DNA of 64,000 nt from Arcuatula senhousia. Its lineage: Eukaryota > Mollusca > Bivalvia > Mytilida > Mytilidae. A model generated the notes under the pieces. It was not told where the DNA came from. It did not search any database and saw nothing but the letters and a program-made list of their open reading frames with translations. The DNA lies in NCBI GenBank assembly GCA_963971305.1, contig OZ020303.1, forward strand, positions 35,390,106 to 35,454,105, given 5' to 3'. A program made the position numbers and the translations under genes. Below are positions 1-14,400 of this stretch, piece by piece. Numbering within the stretch: position 1 is the stretch's first letter; the number at the start of each line of letters is the position of its first letter.

Positions 1-165
1 AAACACGGTGATCACTATGGTCATGTTTTCCGCTTTTTAACCTGCACGACTCAAACATTCATAATAACTGGGCTGCTCTTCAACACCTTTGAGTATACAC
101 CCTAATGGCTGTGTGGGCAAAGCAGCCTGACTCGATGTCAGGTTTCTGAGTGCTCTTAAGTTATT
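1..165 (-). mobile_element. SINE-like family 1 copy, diverged
   Basis: The stretch with AACACGGTG, ACTATGG and GTCAGGTTTCTGAGTGCTC matches, with drift, the better copy at about 42590-42750. It is read in the minus sense of the family and cut by the window edge. Confidence 0.6.
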
Positions 166-446
166 TTTTAACCTTAAAGTTTATCGGTGCTATACCGAGC
201 TTTGATCACAAAAAAGTCAAGAGTTTAAAAAACTGAACTTTTCAACCAAATTTTTACCGAAAATATTGCTTAACTATCCCAACATTGAAGCATACAGTTG
301 CCACGTCAAAATCAACATAACAGTCAGATTCATGATCATATGGCTATTCCGAGAGATGAAATTGAAAGGAGTAATAAAATGAGCATGAAAAGAAATAAAA
401 GTGGGATGGGAACACCAAGCAATCGGGATAAACGAGCTTCAAACTG

Positions 447-712
447 AGAGCCGGTGGTGTGTAGTGGTTAAGGCGTCGGGCTACTAACACCGAGGAATCG
501 TGGTTCGATCCTCGTCAGGGGTGAAAATTTCATGAACCGATTTCCGATTCTCTTTTGGCACCATTTGTGAGAATGATCTCAAGAAACGATGCTATAGTCC
601 TTTGGAAGGGACGAGAAAAGGTTGTCCCGTGTATGGGGAGAGCAATACCCTGTGCACGTGACAGACCCCTTTGTACAGTTCGATAAGAGTAGGCTCAATG
701 GGGGGGGGGGCA
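447..712 (+). mobile_element. tRNA-derived SINE
   Basis: The head (447-524) has an A-box-like TAGTGGTTAAGG and a B box GTTCGATCC at tRNA-like spacing, so it resembles a pol III promoter. The body continues to GTGCACGTGACAGACCCC and GATAAGAGTAGG, similar to the core of SINE-like family 1, and ends near a run of ten G. The tRNA fold is imperfect, so this is not called a tRNA gene. Confidence 0.5.
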
Positions 713-2294
713 TTTACAAAAGCCACACTCGCAAACTGCAAACTGGAGAGGGATTTATAGAAACATTAAGCTTGTTTCCCAATTCAGGATGAATAACTAA
801 ATGCGTCAAGAAAATTGAAAGATGGGCTATATTGGTATTTCTCCTAACAGGGGGGTTCCATCATGGTTTGTGTGCATGGCCTTGCGACCGCGACATGCAA
901 CATGACATGGTTACTTCAATCAACCACGAGCACATTTAACAGTCTCTTTCGAGGCATTCAGTGGTTTGACCCAAACCTCAACGCCAGGGTACTGGACGCA
1001 CTTATGGTGGCTCGAGACTTTTCTACTGAGCATCTTTTTGCACATATTGGTATTTTGTATAAAATTGATAAATTAAGTGGATATTTCAGACAAAAACTAT
1101 ACTAGTATATTATAATATATTTTTAACAAATTACGAGCAATTGTAATACAAAAAAGGTCTTTTTAATAATCTTAAGAATTTCCCGTACTAAATCAAAGGG
1201 AGATAATTTATTTAGAATGAATAGGAAAATTATCAATTTTAGTGAATATCTTGAAAAAATGAACGGCGACCCTATCTTTTTTCATACAATTTCGAAGAGC
1301 TTTAGAAAATGGGCTTTCTTTCAGATTTTGAGGTGATTCTATAGTAGGAGTTCTTCTTTAGGTGCCTCTATAGCTTTTCTCCCTATATATTCTATATAAA
1401 AATATTGAAATTTTGCTATTTTTAGAAAGCTGCTAGAGCTTTTAAATGAACGGTGAGCCCTCTTTTTATTTGATATTTTTTATCTATGCATTAAGGTCTA
1501 TCAATGTGCCAAAAATGAAAAAAATATATACTAGTAGTAGAATTCTAATAGCCCCGAGACACCTTAACTTTAACCAACATGTTTAGCGCTGCTGCTATAG
1601 GCTATTTTATGCCCCCTTATCGCGATCTGCACGGGACTATAAAAAATACTCGACATTGGAATGAAAAACGAGAATGCTATTTTCAAATATGCCTGACTTG
1701 ACGAGACCAATAGCCAGATAAAAAAGAACAAACAAATATATTTTCAATCGTTTGACTTGTGTGTTTTAAATGGGTAAATTGATACTATTTTAAAATAATA
1801 AAAAATAAAGTTTCTTAGAACATTAATTGTCACGAAAGCAGCACCTTTGTAACAGGCTCGATTGTAAATATGACGACTTTGTCCATTAAGTGATATGGCA
1901 TTATTATATTCTCTTTAACGTGGATATCAAATAAAAATCTTTCTAGCAACGTGATCTGAAATTGGAATTGTAAAAGTCGAGAGGCTGAAATATTGTCATC
2001 ATAAATTGTTTGATAAAATCGGTTTCTAAATATCGGTTCTCTTTTTTTCTGAGATCTGAACACGTAACTGTTGAAATAATTGAATTCGTGTTGACAAAAT
2101 GTGTAATTCGCGGTACAGAAGTACTGATAAAAATGTGATTTAACAGTTTACTTTGCAATTAGAAGAATTTTAAACCGTTACTTCACCTTAAAATACAAAG
2201 TTATACCTTGATTCGATGACTAACGGGTGTAAATTTTAGGACAAACAAGTGATTTAATACACATATTTCATACATTTAAAACAGTTTTACCAAA
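713..2294. other. Upstream region of TRPA1
   Basis: AT-rich DNA. Around 1255-1480 the motif ATGAACGGYGA plus CCCTCTTTT occurs twice, 188 bases apart, and resembles in reverse the interior of the TTAA-flanked element of intron 4, so an old copy of that family probably lies here. No clear promoter motif is visible before the ATG at 2295. Confidence 0.4.
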
Positions 2295-2480
2295 ATGGAT
2301 CGTTTTCGAAACAAAACGTTTTTACAGCTATTCTCAAGGCGTGCTCGTAAGAGAGACGTCGCGGAGTGTAAAATTCCAGAAGGGACAAATGGAAACATAG
2401 CACTTTTATCAGTACCAGATAACGCCTCTATATGCAGTGATCTGTCTATCTGTTTGTTAGATACTGAAGACTATTTTGAT
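2295..2480 (+). CDS. TRPA1: TRPA1 exon 1: N-terminus and start codon
   Basis: Codes for residues 1-62 and ends at a GTAAGT donor at 2481. The N-terminus is rich in Arg and Lys (RRARKRD near residue 15), has no signal peptide and ends in an acidic stretch (DTEDYFD). It precedes the ankyrin domain, as in other TRPA1 proteins. Intron 1 (2481-9357) is 6.9 kb. An untranslated exon upstream cannot be excluded. Confidence 0.8.
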
Positions 2481-5400
2481 GTAAGTAGTTATGCTTTTAA
2501 AATGAAATATAAAACAATGGTATTTATTTAAATCATTATTTTAATGCAAATTCAGATGCAATACATGTTCACGTATTGGTTCCGTATTTTGAAGAAAAAT
2601 AAACTTACAACTAAAACTTTTGAAAAACAAACTTTTTGGGAACGATTGAATTTCTTTCCATAGGCTTGGTTTCGGACTTAAAATGTTTTACTACAAATTC
2701 TGCTGATGAGAGGTGATTCCTTTTAATGCAAACGTAAAAACTAACCGTTTTATTTTTATACACTGGTACTTTGTGTAATAAATACAATATAATATGTAAC
2801 AACATAAATGTTTTTTGTTTACCTCCCCTCAGTTGAGGATTCTTTATGTGAGAGACCCTCTTTTCAATGTTTTTTTTAAGTTCATTGTTGACTGAAAGAA
2901 CTGAACCTTGTTTTCTTAGCTTCTATGTTTAAGTATATCTGTTCAGTTGTGTTTTTTTTTTCAATGGCAATCCTGTAACTGTTTTGTTTTCTATTGTTGT
3001 TACTCCAAGGCCTAGGTTAGCTTTAGTATGTCCCTGTCCTTCTTGTGTTAATTGTTCTGTCCAGAAACGACCGGTTCTTTCGGTGATATTTTGAGGATTG
3101 GTATTGAATCTTATGTATTGTAATTTTAGTCTTTAGCCAATGAAAGACGGCAATCAGCGACCTCTGGTCAGGCGGTCTTCCATTGTGGATGTTTTAATTT
3201 CCGTTTGTTTAATGTAGGTTGTATCGCGTACACGTATTCCACGTCGCATTATCGTTGATTTAGGGTTAAAATTGTTTCTTTCGTATTCCGATTACTTCTG
3301 AATTTATCTTGTAGCTCTAGGGCGCATCTGGTGAGTCTTTTATAGACGAAAATTGCGTCGGATAGGGTTTTATGTTGGTTTCATGACACATTTGAGGTTT
3401 GGGTTTCTCCGGCGGTATAAATATGTCTTTTGACGTTAAGGCGATCAGACATTTGACACTAATATGTGATGGAGATACTTTATAATAACATTTTTAGTTG
3501 GACTTTAAAAATAAAAGTTTTAACCCTGTAGTTAGTTTTCAAGCTTAATGTCTTTATGCCCCCACAAACAATGTATGGGGAAGTACTAGTATATAGAAAT
3601 CACCCTGTCTGTCTGCCCATCTGTCTGTCTTCCCGTCAGCTAGTCTGTCCGTTAATCCACATGTCTTATATGTGCAACCCTTTCTTAACCGCTTGATTGG
3701 TTTTCATAAAACGTTATATGAAAGAAGTACAATGTACATCATATGGAAATGTGCATGAAGATATTTCATTGATCTGGGATAACATTCAGTGTGGCATTAT
3801 TTCTTGTTATAGTCTGATTTTGTACCTTTTTCCGTTACTGACTCGCCTTTCAAAAAGCCATTTTAGCTTCTTGTGTGATCACTCTATAATGCACCCGTCG
3901 TCTACCGTCAATAAAAATTTTAAACAATATTTTCATCTGAAACCACTTAACCGATTAACCTAAAACTATGGAGTAATAATATATGTATAAAAATCTGGCA
4001 ACAAACGTTTTTTTTTAAATATCCAAATAAAACGTCTTATCGCGGTTACTAAAAATAAAAATAGAGAAAATCACTTAAAAGGGCTTTTAACTCCAAACTA
4101 CACAAATGCAAGGAATAAGACCAAATTCTTTGTAATTCCTAGACCAATGCCAGATAGGAAAAATCTAATGGGGCTTATTTAATAGGCTCAGAATTTCTAC
4201 AAAAATCTCTTTTAAAAGGGTCGATTGACCCATTAAAGGGGTTATGCCTCTTTCGAGGTAAATTGGCAACCAGTTTAATATTTATGGATATTTTCTTCGT
4301 CCTGCTTTTTTATTTTGCCTGGATTTTTTTTGCGTGCGCCATTTTTTTTGTTTTTAAAGTATAAAATTTTCATCCAAAAATACCACCCTGCCTTCTTTTC
4401 AATTCAAAGCCCTGTCCTGCCTTTTTATTTCTTGATTTTGCCTTCCTGCCTTTTTATTTCGTGATTTTCGACATCCTGTCTTTTTTAAATTCACCATAGC
4501 CCTCCCACAAATCAAATGGTCGCTCCCTTACCCCCATGACAAAATGTCGGGACACAAATTATTACTCGTGGCCGTTCGTAGAAAATTTCTGTTAAGTTTT
4601 TTTTGGGGGGAACGTACACTAATAGGGTGGTTTAGTTACAAACAAAAAAATTGCATTTTGCGACTTTCAAGCTTCTTTCTTTTTGACTAATGAAAATATT
4701 GTTGAAAATTTCGCCAAGGCTTTTACAGAAACAGTATACGAGAATGAGTTGAAAATTGGCATGGTTACTGATTTATGTCTATAAAAGTCTCAGATATGTC
4801 AAAAATGCCACATTAGTCTTTTTCGGATATATGACCCTTAATTAAGACATCATGAGAAGCCAGTTTGTTTTTAAATTTGTATCAAAGCCACGTGAGTAAC
4901 CATTACTTCTGTAAGCTTTGTGTTAATATTGTGCTTTTCGTGACTAAACTTACGTTTCTAGGTATAAGTTAAAAGGCCATATTTTTTCCGCTGTTGGTAG
5001 TGTTTTAGGCTAGAAAGTCATGTAGTAATTTTTGTTTATTCCAAATTTGCCAAAGTGGTCTAAGAACTCAAATATCATATGTGTAGCAAAGAATTCTGTG
5101 TCTAGCTATGGGGACAATCCGACATTTGCTTCTCTATTAAAGCCTCCATATTACTTTAGAATAAGGAACAGCAATAAACGTTGTTAATGGTTGTTATTAA
5201 AATATGTATAATCATGTAGAGTTGTGGTATACATATATACTCTATGTCCTTTTTTTTGTATTTGGCCTGTCATCTTCTGGCTTGATTGTCTGGTGAGTCT
5301 TATATTATCACAATGGAGTAAATGAACACGAGACCACAACACATTTCAAGTGAACTCCAACTTCAATTGATTATTTGAGTTGTATGGCCACTTCGGAATT

Positions 5401-8400
5401 TGATTCCTCAGTAGCAGCACTAGAACCCTAACATAAGAAATCCATAATTCAGGAAAAAGTTTTGAAAATGCATAAAACCAAAATGAAATCCAAATAATCA
5501 GTAATGTCAAATATATTTAAGGAAAAAATACGATGGCGGGTGTTAAGGCGGTTTCATTTTTTTTTGACATTTAATTGATTAACAATATAGTTGTGTGGTT
5601 ATAGCTCAACTGTCCGATGTTCGTGTGAGCTTATGTCATAACTTTATTCGTCCGTCATCACCCGTCGTCCATTAACAATTTCATTTTTTTTCTGAAAGTC
5701 AGAAACCCACTGACACTTTAGAGAAATGATATATTACATGTTGGCAACCCATTTTAAATAGATCCAAAAAAGCATAGTCGCTTTTACTATAATAGAGCAT
5801 AGAACAAAACCACTACTCAGCATCTATAACAAACAAGAGGCTCACGGGAGTCTGAATCGCTCACCTGGTCCTTAAGCTATGAGGGTCTCTCCTATGAGCT
5901 ATAACTCCTATAAGGGATCATCTGGCAACTTTGACCAAATCGGGACTTTTTTATAATTTAGTATGCTGGTTCTTCAAACAAGCAACAGCTTTTCTCTGCC
6001 ACACTTCTCATTCTGTAGGGCAAACATGAAAAATGCCATTTTATACTTCCACTCGTAAGAGCGGGGGCTATATTGCAATCACCTTATCCGTCCGTCCTTC
6101 AGTCCGTCCGTAACAAACTTACGTTAAAATAGAGACAATTTTTCGAACAGATTTCTTAGAGTCTACAGAAGGGATTGATTTCAAATTTGGTATACAGCTT
6201 TAGCATGATGAGTTGTATCGTGCCTCCCCTTTCCAGGTCAGTTGCGCATCTTCTTCCTGTTTTCTGAGTCGTTGAGTGGGGGATAAGGACGACTATAAGC
6301 AACCTCTTGTTTTATTTTAAGTCTTTCAAATATTGGCCTGGAAAGAAATTGCCAGTGGACCATAAAAAGCATGCATATTTGGCGCTTGACACAAATTTTG
6401 CACAAAAACTTAGAGATTAATGGTGATAACTAGTTTTCTAAAAGGCTTTAAATGGTCATTAGTCCAATAAGTGGTCATCTTACAACTTTTACTTAATGGA
6501 TGCTTTTTTTAAAGCTGAAGGTTAAAGCAAGCAACAGCTTTCTCTACCTGAAATAGTATTTATTCAATATGGCAAAAACATTTAAAAATGTTATTTTATC
6601 TTCAAAGGACTTCCTCTCGCAAGGGAGAGATCATCTTAGATCTTCGACCAAAAACAGACTTTTTTAGAGCTCAATCAGCTGGAGGTTGATGCAAGTAACA
6701 GCTTTTCCCTATTTGCGATAGTTTTTATTCTATGGGCCAAAAAGATGAAAAACCGCCAATTTTTAGCTTCAAAGGGCCATAACCCCTATAAAAAGTCGTC
6801 TTACATATTCTCTATAACAGAAACTTTTTATTAGGGAATTTGATGCTGAAAAGGAAAGGTTTCATCTTTTTTTTTAAAGATAATAACAAGTTTATTCAAC
6901 AATTATTCGTTACATTTTACCCTAGTGGACCGAGCAATATCCAGACTAAGGGTTCCTGGCCCAGGAATAATCATAGGGATAACACAACAGTCCCCTTTTA
7001 CCTTTCCAATTACAACATAGTTTGATAGCAAAAAACACATAATTTTTTTTATGTAAAACACGATTGGCTAACTTTAACTGTTGGAAGTATATTTGCAAAA
7101 GACAATTTAAAATAGGAATAAAATGTGGTTTCATCTTATTTGATCTGCATCTTATACTTTTTGATTAACAAGTCAAAAACCAAACGCAGTAGTCTGACCT
7201 TCTGATCATTGTTTAGCAACGACGGTCATATTTTTGACGGATCAAAAAAGCAAAACACATCTTTTGTACAGAACACACTAAGGATCAATCAAACAAAATA
7301 AATATTGTTCAATAATATCAGAGGAGAAGATCTTTGAAAATTGTAAACGGACGACAAACTACGACGGACGCCAAGTGATGGCAGTACCTCAGGGAAAAAG
7401 GGAAAAATCTGGAAAATATTCACCTCAGGGAAAAAGGGAAAAATCTAAAAAATATTCAGGCTTTCAGAACCAAAAGATCAATTTATATGGCGCAAATCAA
7501 AGTATGAATGGGCGTCAATTTGTCTTTATTGAAGCTAGTTGCATGATTGTTTTCCGTTTTAGTTTTTAAATTTGCTTTTAAGAAAATTGTATATCGTGTG
7601 CATTGCTATTCTTGAAAGATCGGTGGGATTGCTTTAATACCAAAATGGAGTTTTGAATTAGACTTCAGAGATTATAAAGCCATTTAATGATGTCCTTGTA
7701 GATAGGGTTGTTTTCGTTTGATTTGGAAGTCTACTGGGACTAACATTTAATTGTTTTAAAGACTATGATGTCAAAATAGTCTTGATAAAATGTTCCAGCT
7801 GATGAAACTGCAGGAAATCTAAAACCAAATTAATTACTAAAGTTCTGAATTTCAACTCGGTTACATAAAAGCCAAAACAACACCATAATGATTTATAAAA
7901 TGGTCAGTAAATATTGACAATAAGAAATTATTATCACTAAACAAATTCAGACTAAATCGATGATGCACAAGAGACAATAAATTTTAATTGAAACCCCATT
8001 CTTTTACCTTGATGTTTCCTTAGGGGCGGTTTTGTACATAATTGTTGCGTCTTTGTGGAGAAAATATTTATTGATAACAGTATTGGTATCCAAAATCATT
8101 GGTGCTTTTCATGTTTCTTCTTTGACATCAATATGACTATAAAAGTAGTAATCTATTAGAGTTTTGAGGAAAAAAATATATAGTTACGAAACATCGTTTT
8201 AACAGCAGGCAATATGAAATTTCATACTAGAGAGGACATTAAGGTCTGTCCGGTACCAATAGACCACTCCCTGTGGGACTTATCCCATATAGAGGTAGGA
8301 AACTGATATAACTTATGGCTACTAAATATATTTGATGAATTTTATATTTGTTTTTTATTGGTATTTGCTTTGTTTTTGTTTTCTTTAGAAGACTTAAATT

Positions 8401-11400
8401 AATATGCAATTGGGACATCAGACGTTACATTTCTGAATTCAGTTTTGTTTAGTATATCGTGTTTTCGTAATTTTAAATGTAAAACTACGTTCAGCAAGGT
8501 TTTCACGTAATTGTTAGCTTTCTTATTTTCAGTTTTAATTGTGCGTATTCACATGATCTTTTGTTCCCTTTCTTCTTTATCTTCTTTGTTGTGTGTATTA
8601 GGCAGTGCTTGAAAGTTGCTGAATGCTTTCAACATGACATGTTGGGTGTTTTGTTTCTGAATTGTGTAATTTTTGTTGATATGACTTATTTTACGATATC
8701 CTCACAAGAGGAAAAGTCAGCTCGTTTAATCTAAATTTGAATTTAAGAATGTTTTTGAATTTGATTAGATAATATAATTCATTATAGTTTTTAATATATA
8801 GATTTGGATTTTGGCAATTATGCAAGGCTTATCAAGAGGTTTCGTAGCTTTTGTGGTCATTTTGCTATTTCTATTTTTGGCGGACCATAGATTATATGGT
8901 TTGCCAAATCAGAAAATTTTAAAAGGACTAAAGAGAGGTACGGAATTGCAAACGCGACATGATAAAAGGATGTAGTTATATAAACTGATTTCTTTTTCTA
9001 AATAGTAAGAAGGTACTGTTCCATTTTTTCTCTTGATAGCATGACTAGGCCCCAGTTTCATAAAACATCTAAAATTTGAGATTTCCACAAATCTGTCCTC
9101 AACTCAATTATTGACCAATGAAATTGCAAGAAATCTCAGTTGAGGAACACTTTAACACTTTGTTAAAGTGTTAACTTTGACCTTTTGGACTTTTGACATT
9201 CGAATCATCCATTGTTACCTCCCAGCTTCTTGCATATGTTTCTTAAGAAACCAGTAAAACACAACCACTTCGTTGGAGTTTTATTTTCGTACCTAATTGT
9301 AACCCATAAAAACCCACGAGCAATAATGATATAAAGGTATAACGCTTTATATTGTAGGCTGCCTCTAAGGGAAAAGTCCAAGAATTTCAAAGACTCTACA
9401 ATGAAAATCCAGAGAGACTCTCATTTGAAGACAGACAAGGCAACACGGCGCTACACCTTGCATCCGCTAACGGACATCTTAATATTGTTGATTTCATCTT
9501 AATACAATGCAGTGGTTCGTTTCAGATTTTTTCCTTAAATAATTACATTTTAATTCTGCAAAGTATACTTATTATATAACTATGTACCTTTAATTATTTT
9601 TTTTATTCTATCTGTTTTAGTTGGATGATGTTGTTTCAAAAATTTTACCTGAAGGGACCGGCCATTTAGCTCGACATTTCCTTAAGAAAATATTTTGAAT
9701 TTGATTTATTATAAAATAAATGATTAATATAAGAAAGAAATAATCTGAAGAAGGATTTCTGCCATGAATTATAGTGAAAAAAGGGCTTTTAAAAAAGAAA
9801 TATCATTTCGCGTGATTTTTTTCCGACCAACACAAAAACCAACCATCTTCAAATAGTCGGTTCCTAAATGTGTATGCTCATAAACCATAGGTTCAAAATC
9901 TTATGGCAACATTTTTACTGGCATTTCCTTTTATTGATTGATTTGTACAATCTTACCGTTTATATAACTTGAAAACTTTTATACTTTAAAAATACCGTCA
10001 GCTGGAGAACATGTTTTGTTTACCTCTTACATTCGATGGCCACTGATGATATTGTATTGATCCATGCCATTGTTTTGTAGACATAAATGCCAAAAATGGG
10101 AACGGTGACACACCTTTACATTTGGCAGTGAAAAATGAGCAAGTTATCATTATTGACTTTTTGCTCAAAAATGATGCAGATCCATCTATACTCAACAACC
10201 AGAAAATGGCACCAATACACTTAGCTATCGATATGGACTCAATAAAATCGCTTGAGGTAAGGTTATTGTGACACTTAAACTAAATAGCAAATTATTCATA
10301 GAAATTTCAGTATCCTGTTTTAAAGTCTTATAGGACGCTTAACGTGTACAAGTGTAGGTTTCCCCTTTATATTGGAACCAATCCCAGTTTCAATTTATAA
10401 TACTGTAACAGCTTTACAATTACAAACATGTATCTCCCCAAAAGTGAAAGTCGCCCCCATATTAATCTTGATTGATTAAAATGAAGTTTGAAAGTTTGAA
10501 ATAAAAAGAACAATTGAAAAAGTATTGGCCCTATGCTATTTATAAAATGCCTTTTCAAAAAAGAAACACATGTAACGAGAATTTGTTAATTTTCATTTAC
10601 GAAATCTCACTGTCTTCAATGCTAGAAATACTGAACCAATTTGATGTAACAAATGTCACTGCTGAAAGATCAATTTTTTCGCTTATACGAACTTGTAATG
10701 TGTTACATCTTATACATCTTATTTAAACTAAGCTGTTTAGATGTAATTAATAATTAAGTTCACTGACATTTCACAAAATAAATGAAGTTAGGGAAACCAA
10801 ATTAAATAGTTAATAAATGAGTTTACAAACGAACATATTCCAATTAGTTATCAGAAACAGAAGATCTTTACTTCTTCGCGTATCTAAGCATTTACAAGTC
10901 TGCTAATCCCTTGAAAAATGTCTTTAATCATCTTTATATCAACTTATTCTTGTTTTTAAGACCCTGCTTAAACACAAGCGTGTTGACGTAAAGCAGCCCG
11001 GAGAATCTGGAGCGACACCACTACATTACTGTGCATTCAAAGACAGAGCTGAGTGCGCTAAGATGCTGGTAACCATTCTTTTCTTTTAATAATGTCTCAA
11101 TGCATTTATAGACTAAAAGATTTCTTCCTGCTACATATATCCTATTTAAGGGGGCTCGAGGGTCTAAATTTGAAATTATAGATTTTTCTGTAATTTAGCA
11201 CACTTATAGTCCTTTATGTATGGATCAAAAATATGCAATAAAAAATGGGGGTCACCGTTCATTTAAGCCCGCTATTAAGGTTCTCAAAATAGGCTATTTT
11301 CTATCTTTTTTATATAGATTATATAGGAAAAATGATAATTTAAAGCTTAAAAATAGCATAGAAAAAAATCTAAACAACAGAATTTCTTCAAATTTGCAAA

Positions 11401-14400
11401 GAATGTGTGTTTTAATGCATTCTTTAAATTGAATCAATAAAAAAGGGGGGTCACCGTGCAAATAAAAAATGAAATTAAAAAAACTGTTAAAATTTTGCAA
11501 TTTTCACACAAAATATAAAGAAAATGAAGATTTCAATGTAAAACACGGCATAATAAAAGAACTGCACAATAGAACTTCTTCAAATTTGCACTGAAGGTTT
11601 GTTGTTTAATGTAATCAGTGACGGTGCTACAGTCATTGGAGGGATTTACAGATACAATACCGCTGCGCAAAAAAGATGCGCAAATTTAGACCCGCGAGCC
11701 TCCTTAAGCCCTCAGTCTATTCAGAAAATGATCAACAAAACGAACAAAACACAAACAAAAAAACCCCAAAAAACAACCACCCCCCCAAAAAAAATTAAAA
11801 ACCGAAACCAAACCGAAAAAAAAAAACAATTCAAAACAAAACAAATGAACAAAATTGCTCATTTACAATGTCCCTTAAAAAAATCATCTATTGGAAAAAA
11901 AAAAATCAAATTTATACAAAAATTTGAATATTTTTGGTAAACTAAAATAGTGACAATAAAAATATGATAATAAGAAAAATCTGTGTTCCAATCAAAGGGG
12001 CTAGAATAGGGCATATTAACCATTTTACAATTACGATTATTATTATCAGCTTGAAAATGGCGCAAAACCATGTACCAAGTGTAACCATGGTTACTACCCA
12101 ATCCACGCTGCTGCCAGATCTGCTGCTGCAAAGACCTTGGAAGTCATCATACAATATGGTAACATAAAAAATCATCAATCATATGGTCAAGTTATTTTCT
12201 TGAACATCATGAAATATGTTACCATTAGTACATTAGTTATTTCCTTAATAAATATAGTGCTACGTTACTCAAACTCTATCTATCTGGTTCTTCTTAATGG
12301 ATTCATAAAAACGCTCTTGACGTTGGTCGCTTTGTTTACTTTGTTGTCATAAAATAAGGATTTCTACTATTTGTACATAAAAATATTCTGAATTCTGAAA
12401 TTACGTTCCTTAAAAATCGTAATCATGGCATAACATCTCTGTATTGTTTGCTCTGTTTGTTTAATTTAACAGTATTTGTCTTATTAAAAGCGTCGCTATA
12501 ATTTAAAACAATTTTAAACGTTAATCTATACAATCCTATATCCGCTTTTAAGCTTGTGTCAATAATCATCATTCAATTTGTAGTTGAAGCTCTCGGTTAT
12601 ACCAGAGATGAAGTTTTATCGTTTGAAGATAAGGAGAACAATACAGCACTTCATTCAGCCGTTCACAGCGGTCACCCAGAGGTAAACATGGTACTGGTTA
12701 GAAACAAAAGTCCCCTTGACAAAACTTCAGACATTAAGCAAGAAATAATAACGTTACAATTAAAGGAAATCAATTAGTTATTTCCCAAAAGAAAGTGCAT
12801 TTGTGCAATAATTCAATTGCTGAAATTATTATTGGTGTCAATCAATTTAAAAAAAATGCTGGATAAAATATTAAAACGCAAAATAAGTTTAATTTTTCTG
12901 GCTTATTCTTTTCCTTAACCATGAGGTCATGTATTAAAAGAGTATGTGGTATTCTATTCTCTAACAAAATGTTTCATTGAATTATGATCTTTTTTACTAT
13001 TCTGTTTTAGGCTGTTCGGGTTTGTTTGAATGCCGGAGCTCCAGTAGATGCACAGCAAGTATGTACTAATAAAATAAAATGATATTAAACCATGCAAACT
13101 TAAAGTTGTTACTGACAAGGCTATGCCAAAATGACGTTTTGTATATGAAGGTTTGCAGATAGTTGTTGGTATCCGACGATGAGTGGTCATAATAATATTC
13201 TTTTCGTCTTTCACTGTTTTTTTAATGTATTGCGTTTTTAAAACTAGAATGGCGGTCTTTTATGAAAGACCTATGTCGCCTGTGTCAGAAGATGTGTTAC
13301 GGGCAGAATCTTTACATCTTCACGTTTCAGACGATATTTTCTGCAAACGATATATTCTATTTTAAAGGAAGACAAGTCCACTCCTCTTCATTTTGCCTGT
13401 GCGCAAGGAGGACTAGAAATGATCAAGACGATGTATGAACTCCAGGAAATTAAATTTTTGAAAGCAATGAATACTCCAGACATTTTGAAGATGACCCCTT
13501 TACACAGAGCTGCTCTCTTTAATCACGTCGATCTTGTAGAATATTTGTTAGACAAGGCTAGTATATGATTAATAATGTTAAAATACATAATACACTTTTT
13601 TAATTAAGGACAAGATATGATAAGTGCTAAATTTGGCCCCCTAATTTACTTTTTTTTTAAATAATTGAACTGAAGTAAATTATTCTAGTTCAGTTCTTAG
13701 ATGAACAAGGTATAGTAAAATAACATTAATCTTAACTAAATCTTGTTTTTTATGTCACAGTGACATCATCAAATTACGTGGAAATGACATTTTTGTGAAA
13801 AAGTGTAAAAATCATGCAAATTTTGAGTAGTGTTTGGCAAATTTAACTATGAGCCACACGGAGTACCACAAAGATATTTTTGTGGTCTGTTTCTATATTG
13901 AAAATGATTATCTTCATAAATTATTGTAGTGGTACTCTTTGTGGCTCATAGTTAAATTTGCTGAAAACACCTTCAAAATTACAGTTTTTTTTTACAGTTT
14001 TTCACCAAATCAGGATTTTAAACCACTTTGGGTAATTATTTCAACACCATAATGGATCACTTTAAACAAAATAATGCTGATATAGTAAAGTTTAACTAAT
14101 TTAAAGTATATATCATATACTTTGAGCTCATTTTAATAATTTCAAAATTGGGGGGCAAAATTGGACCCTTATCATATCTTGTCCTTTGTTGTGTCTTTTT
14201 TAAATGATGATCTGCTTTGCAAATTTCATGCTTCCCTCGACATTAACTTCATCCGGTACGTATGGATTAAAGCCATTTTAAAATAGCTTGAATTTTTTTG
14301 GGTCAAAAACTTAACATATTTTTTTCTGTCAGGAAAAGGGTGGGTAGTGGACACAATATTCTTTATTTTCTAAATCCTTGTACCAGGTATTTTAAATTAG

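Noticed and set aside
447..524. Functional tRNA gene
   Set aside because: A and B boxes are present, but the T stem has a mismatch and a short loop and no standard cloverleaf forms. It continues into a SINE body.
13559..13566. Ordinary GT donor for TRPA1 exon 8 at 13561
   Set aside because: It would leave phase 1, and every reachable acceptor before exon 9 gives an in-frame stop or wrong phase, while the GC donor restores the conserved ankyrin join.
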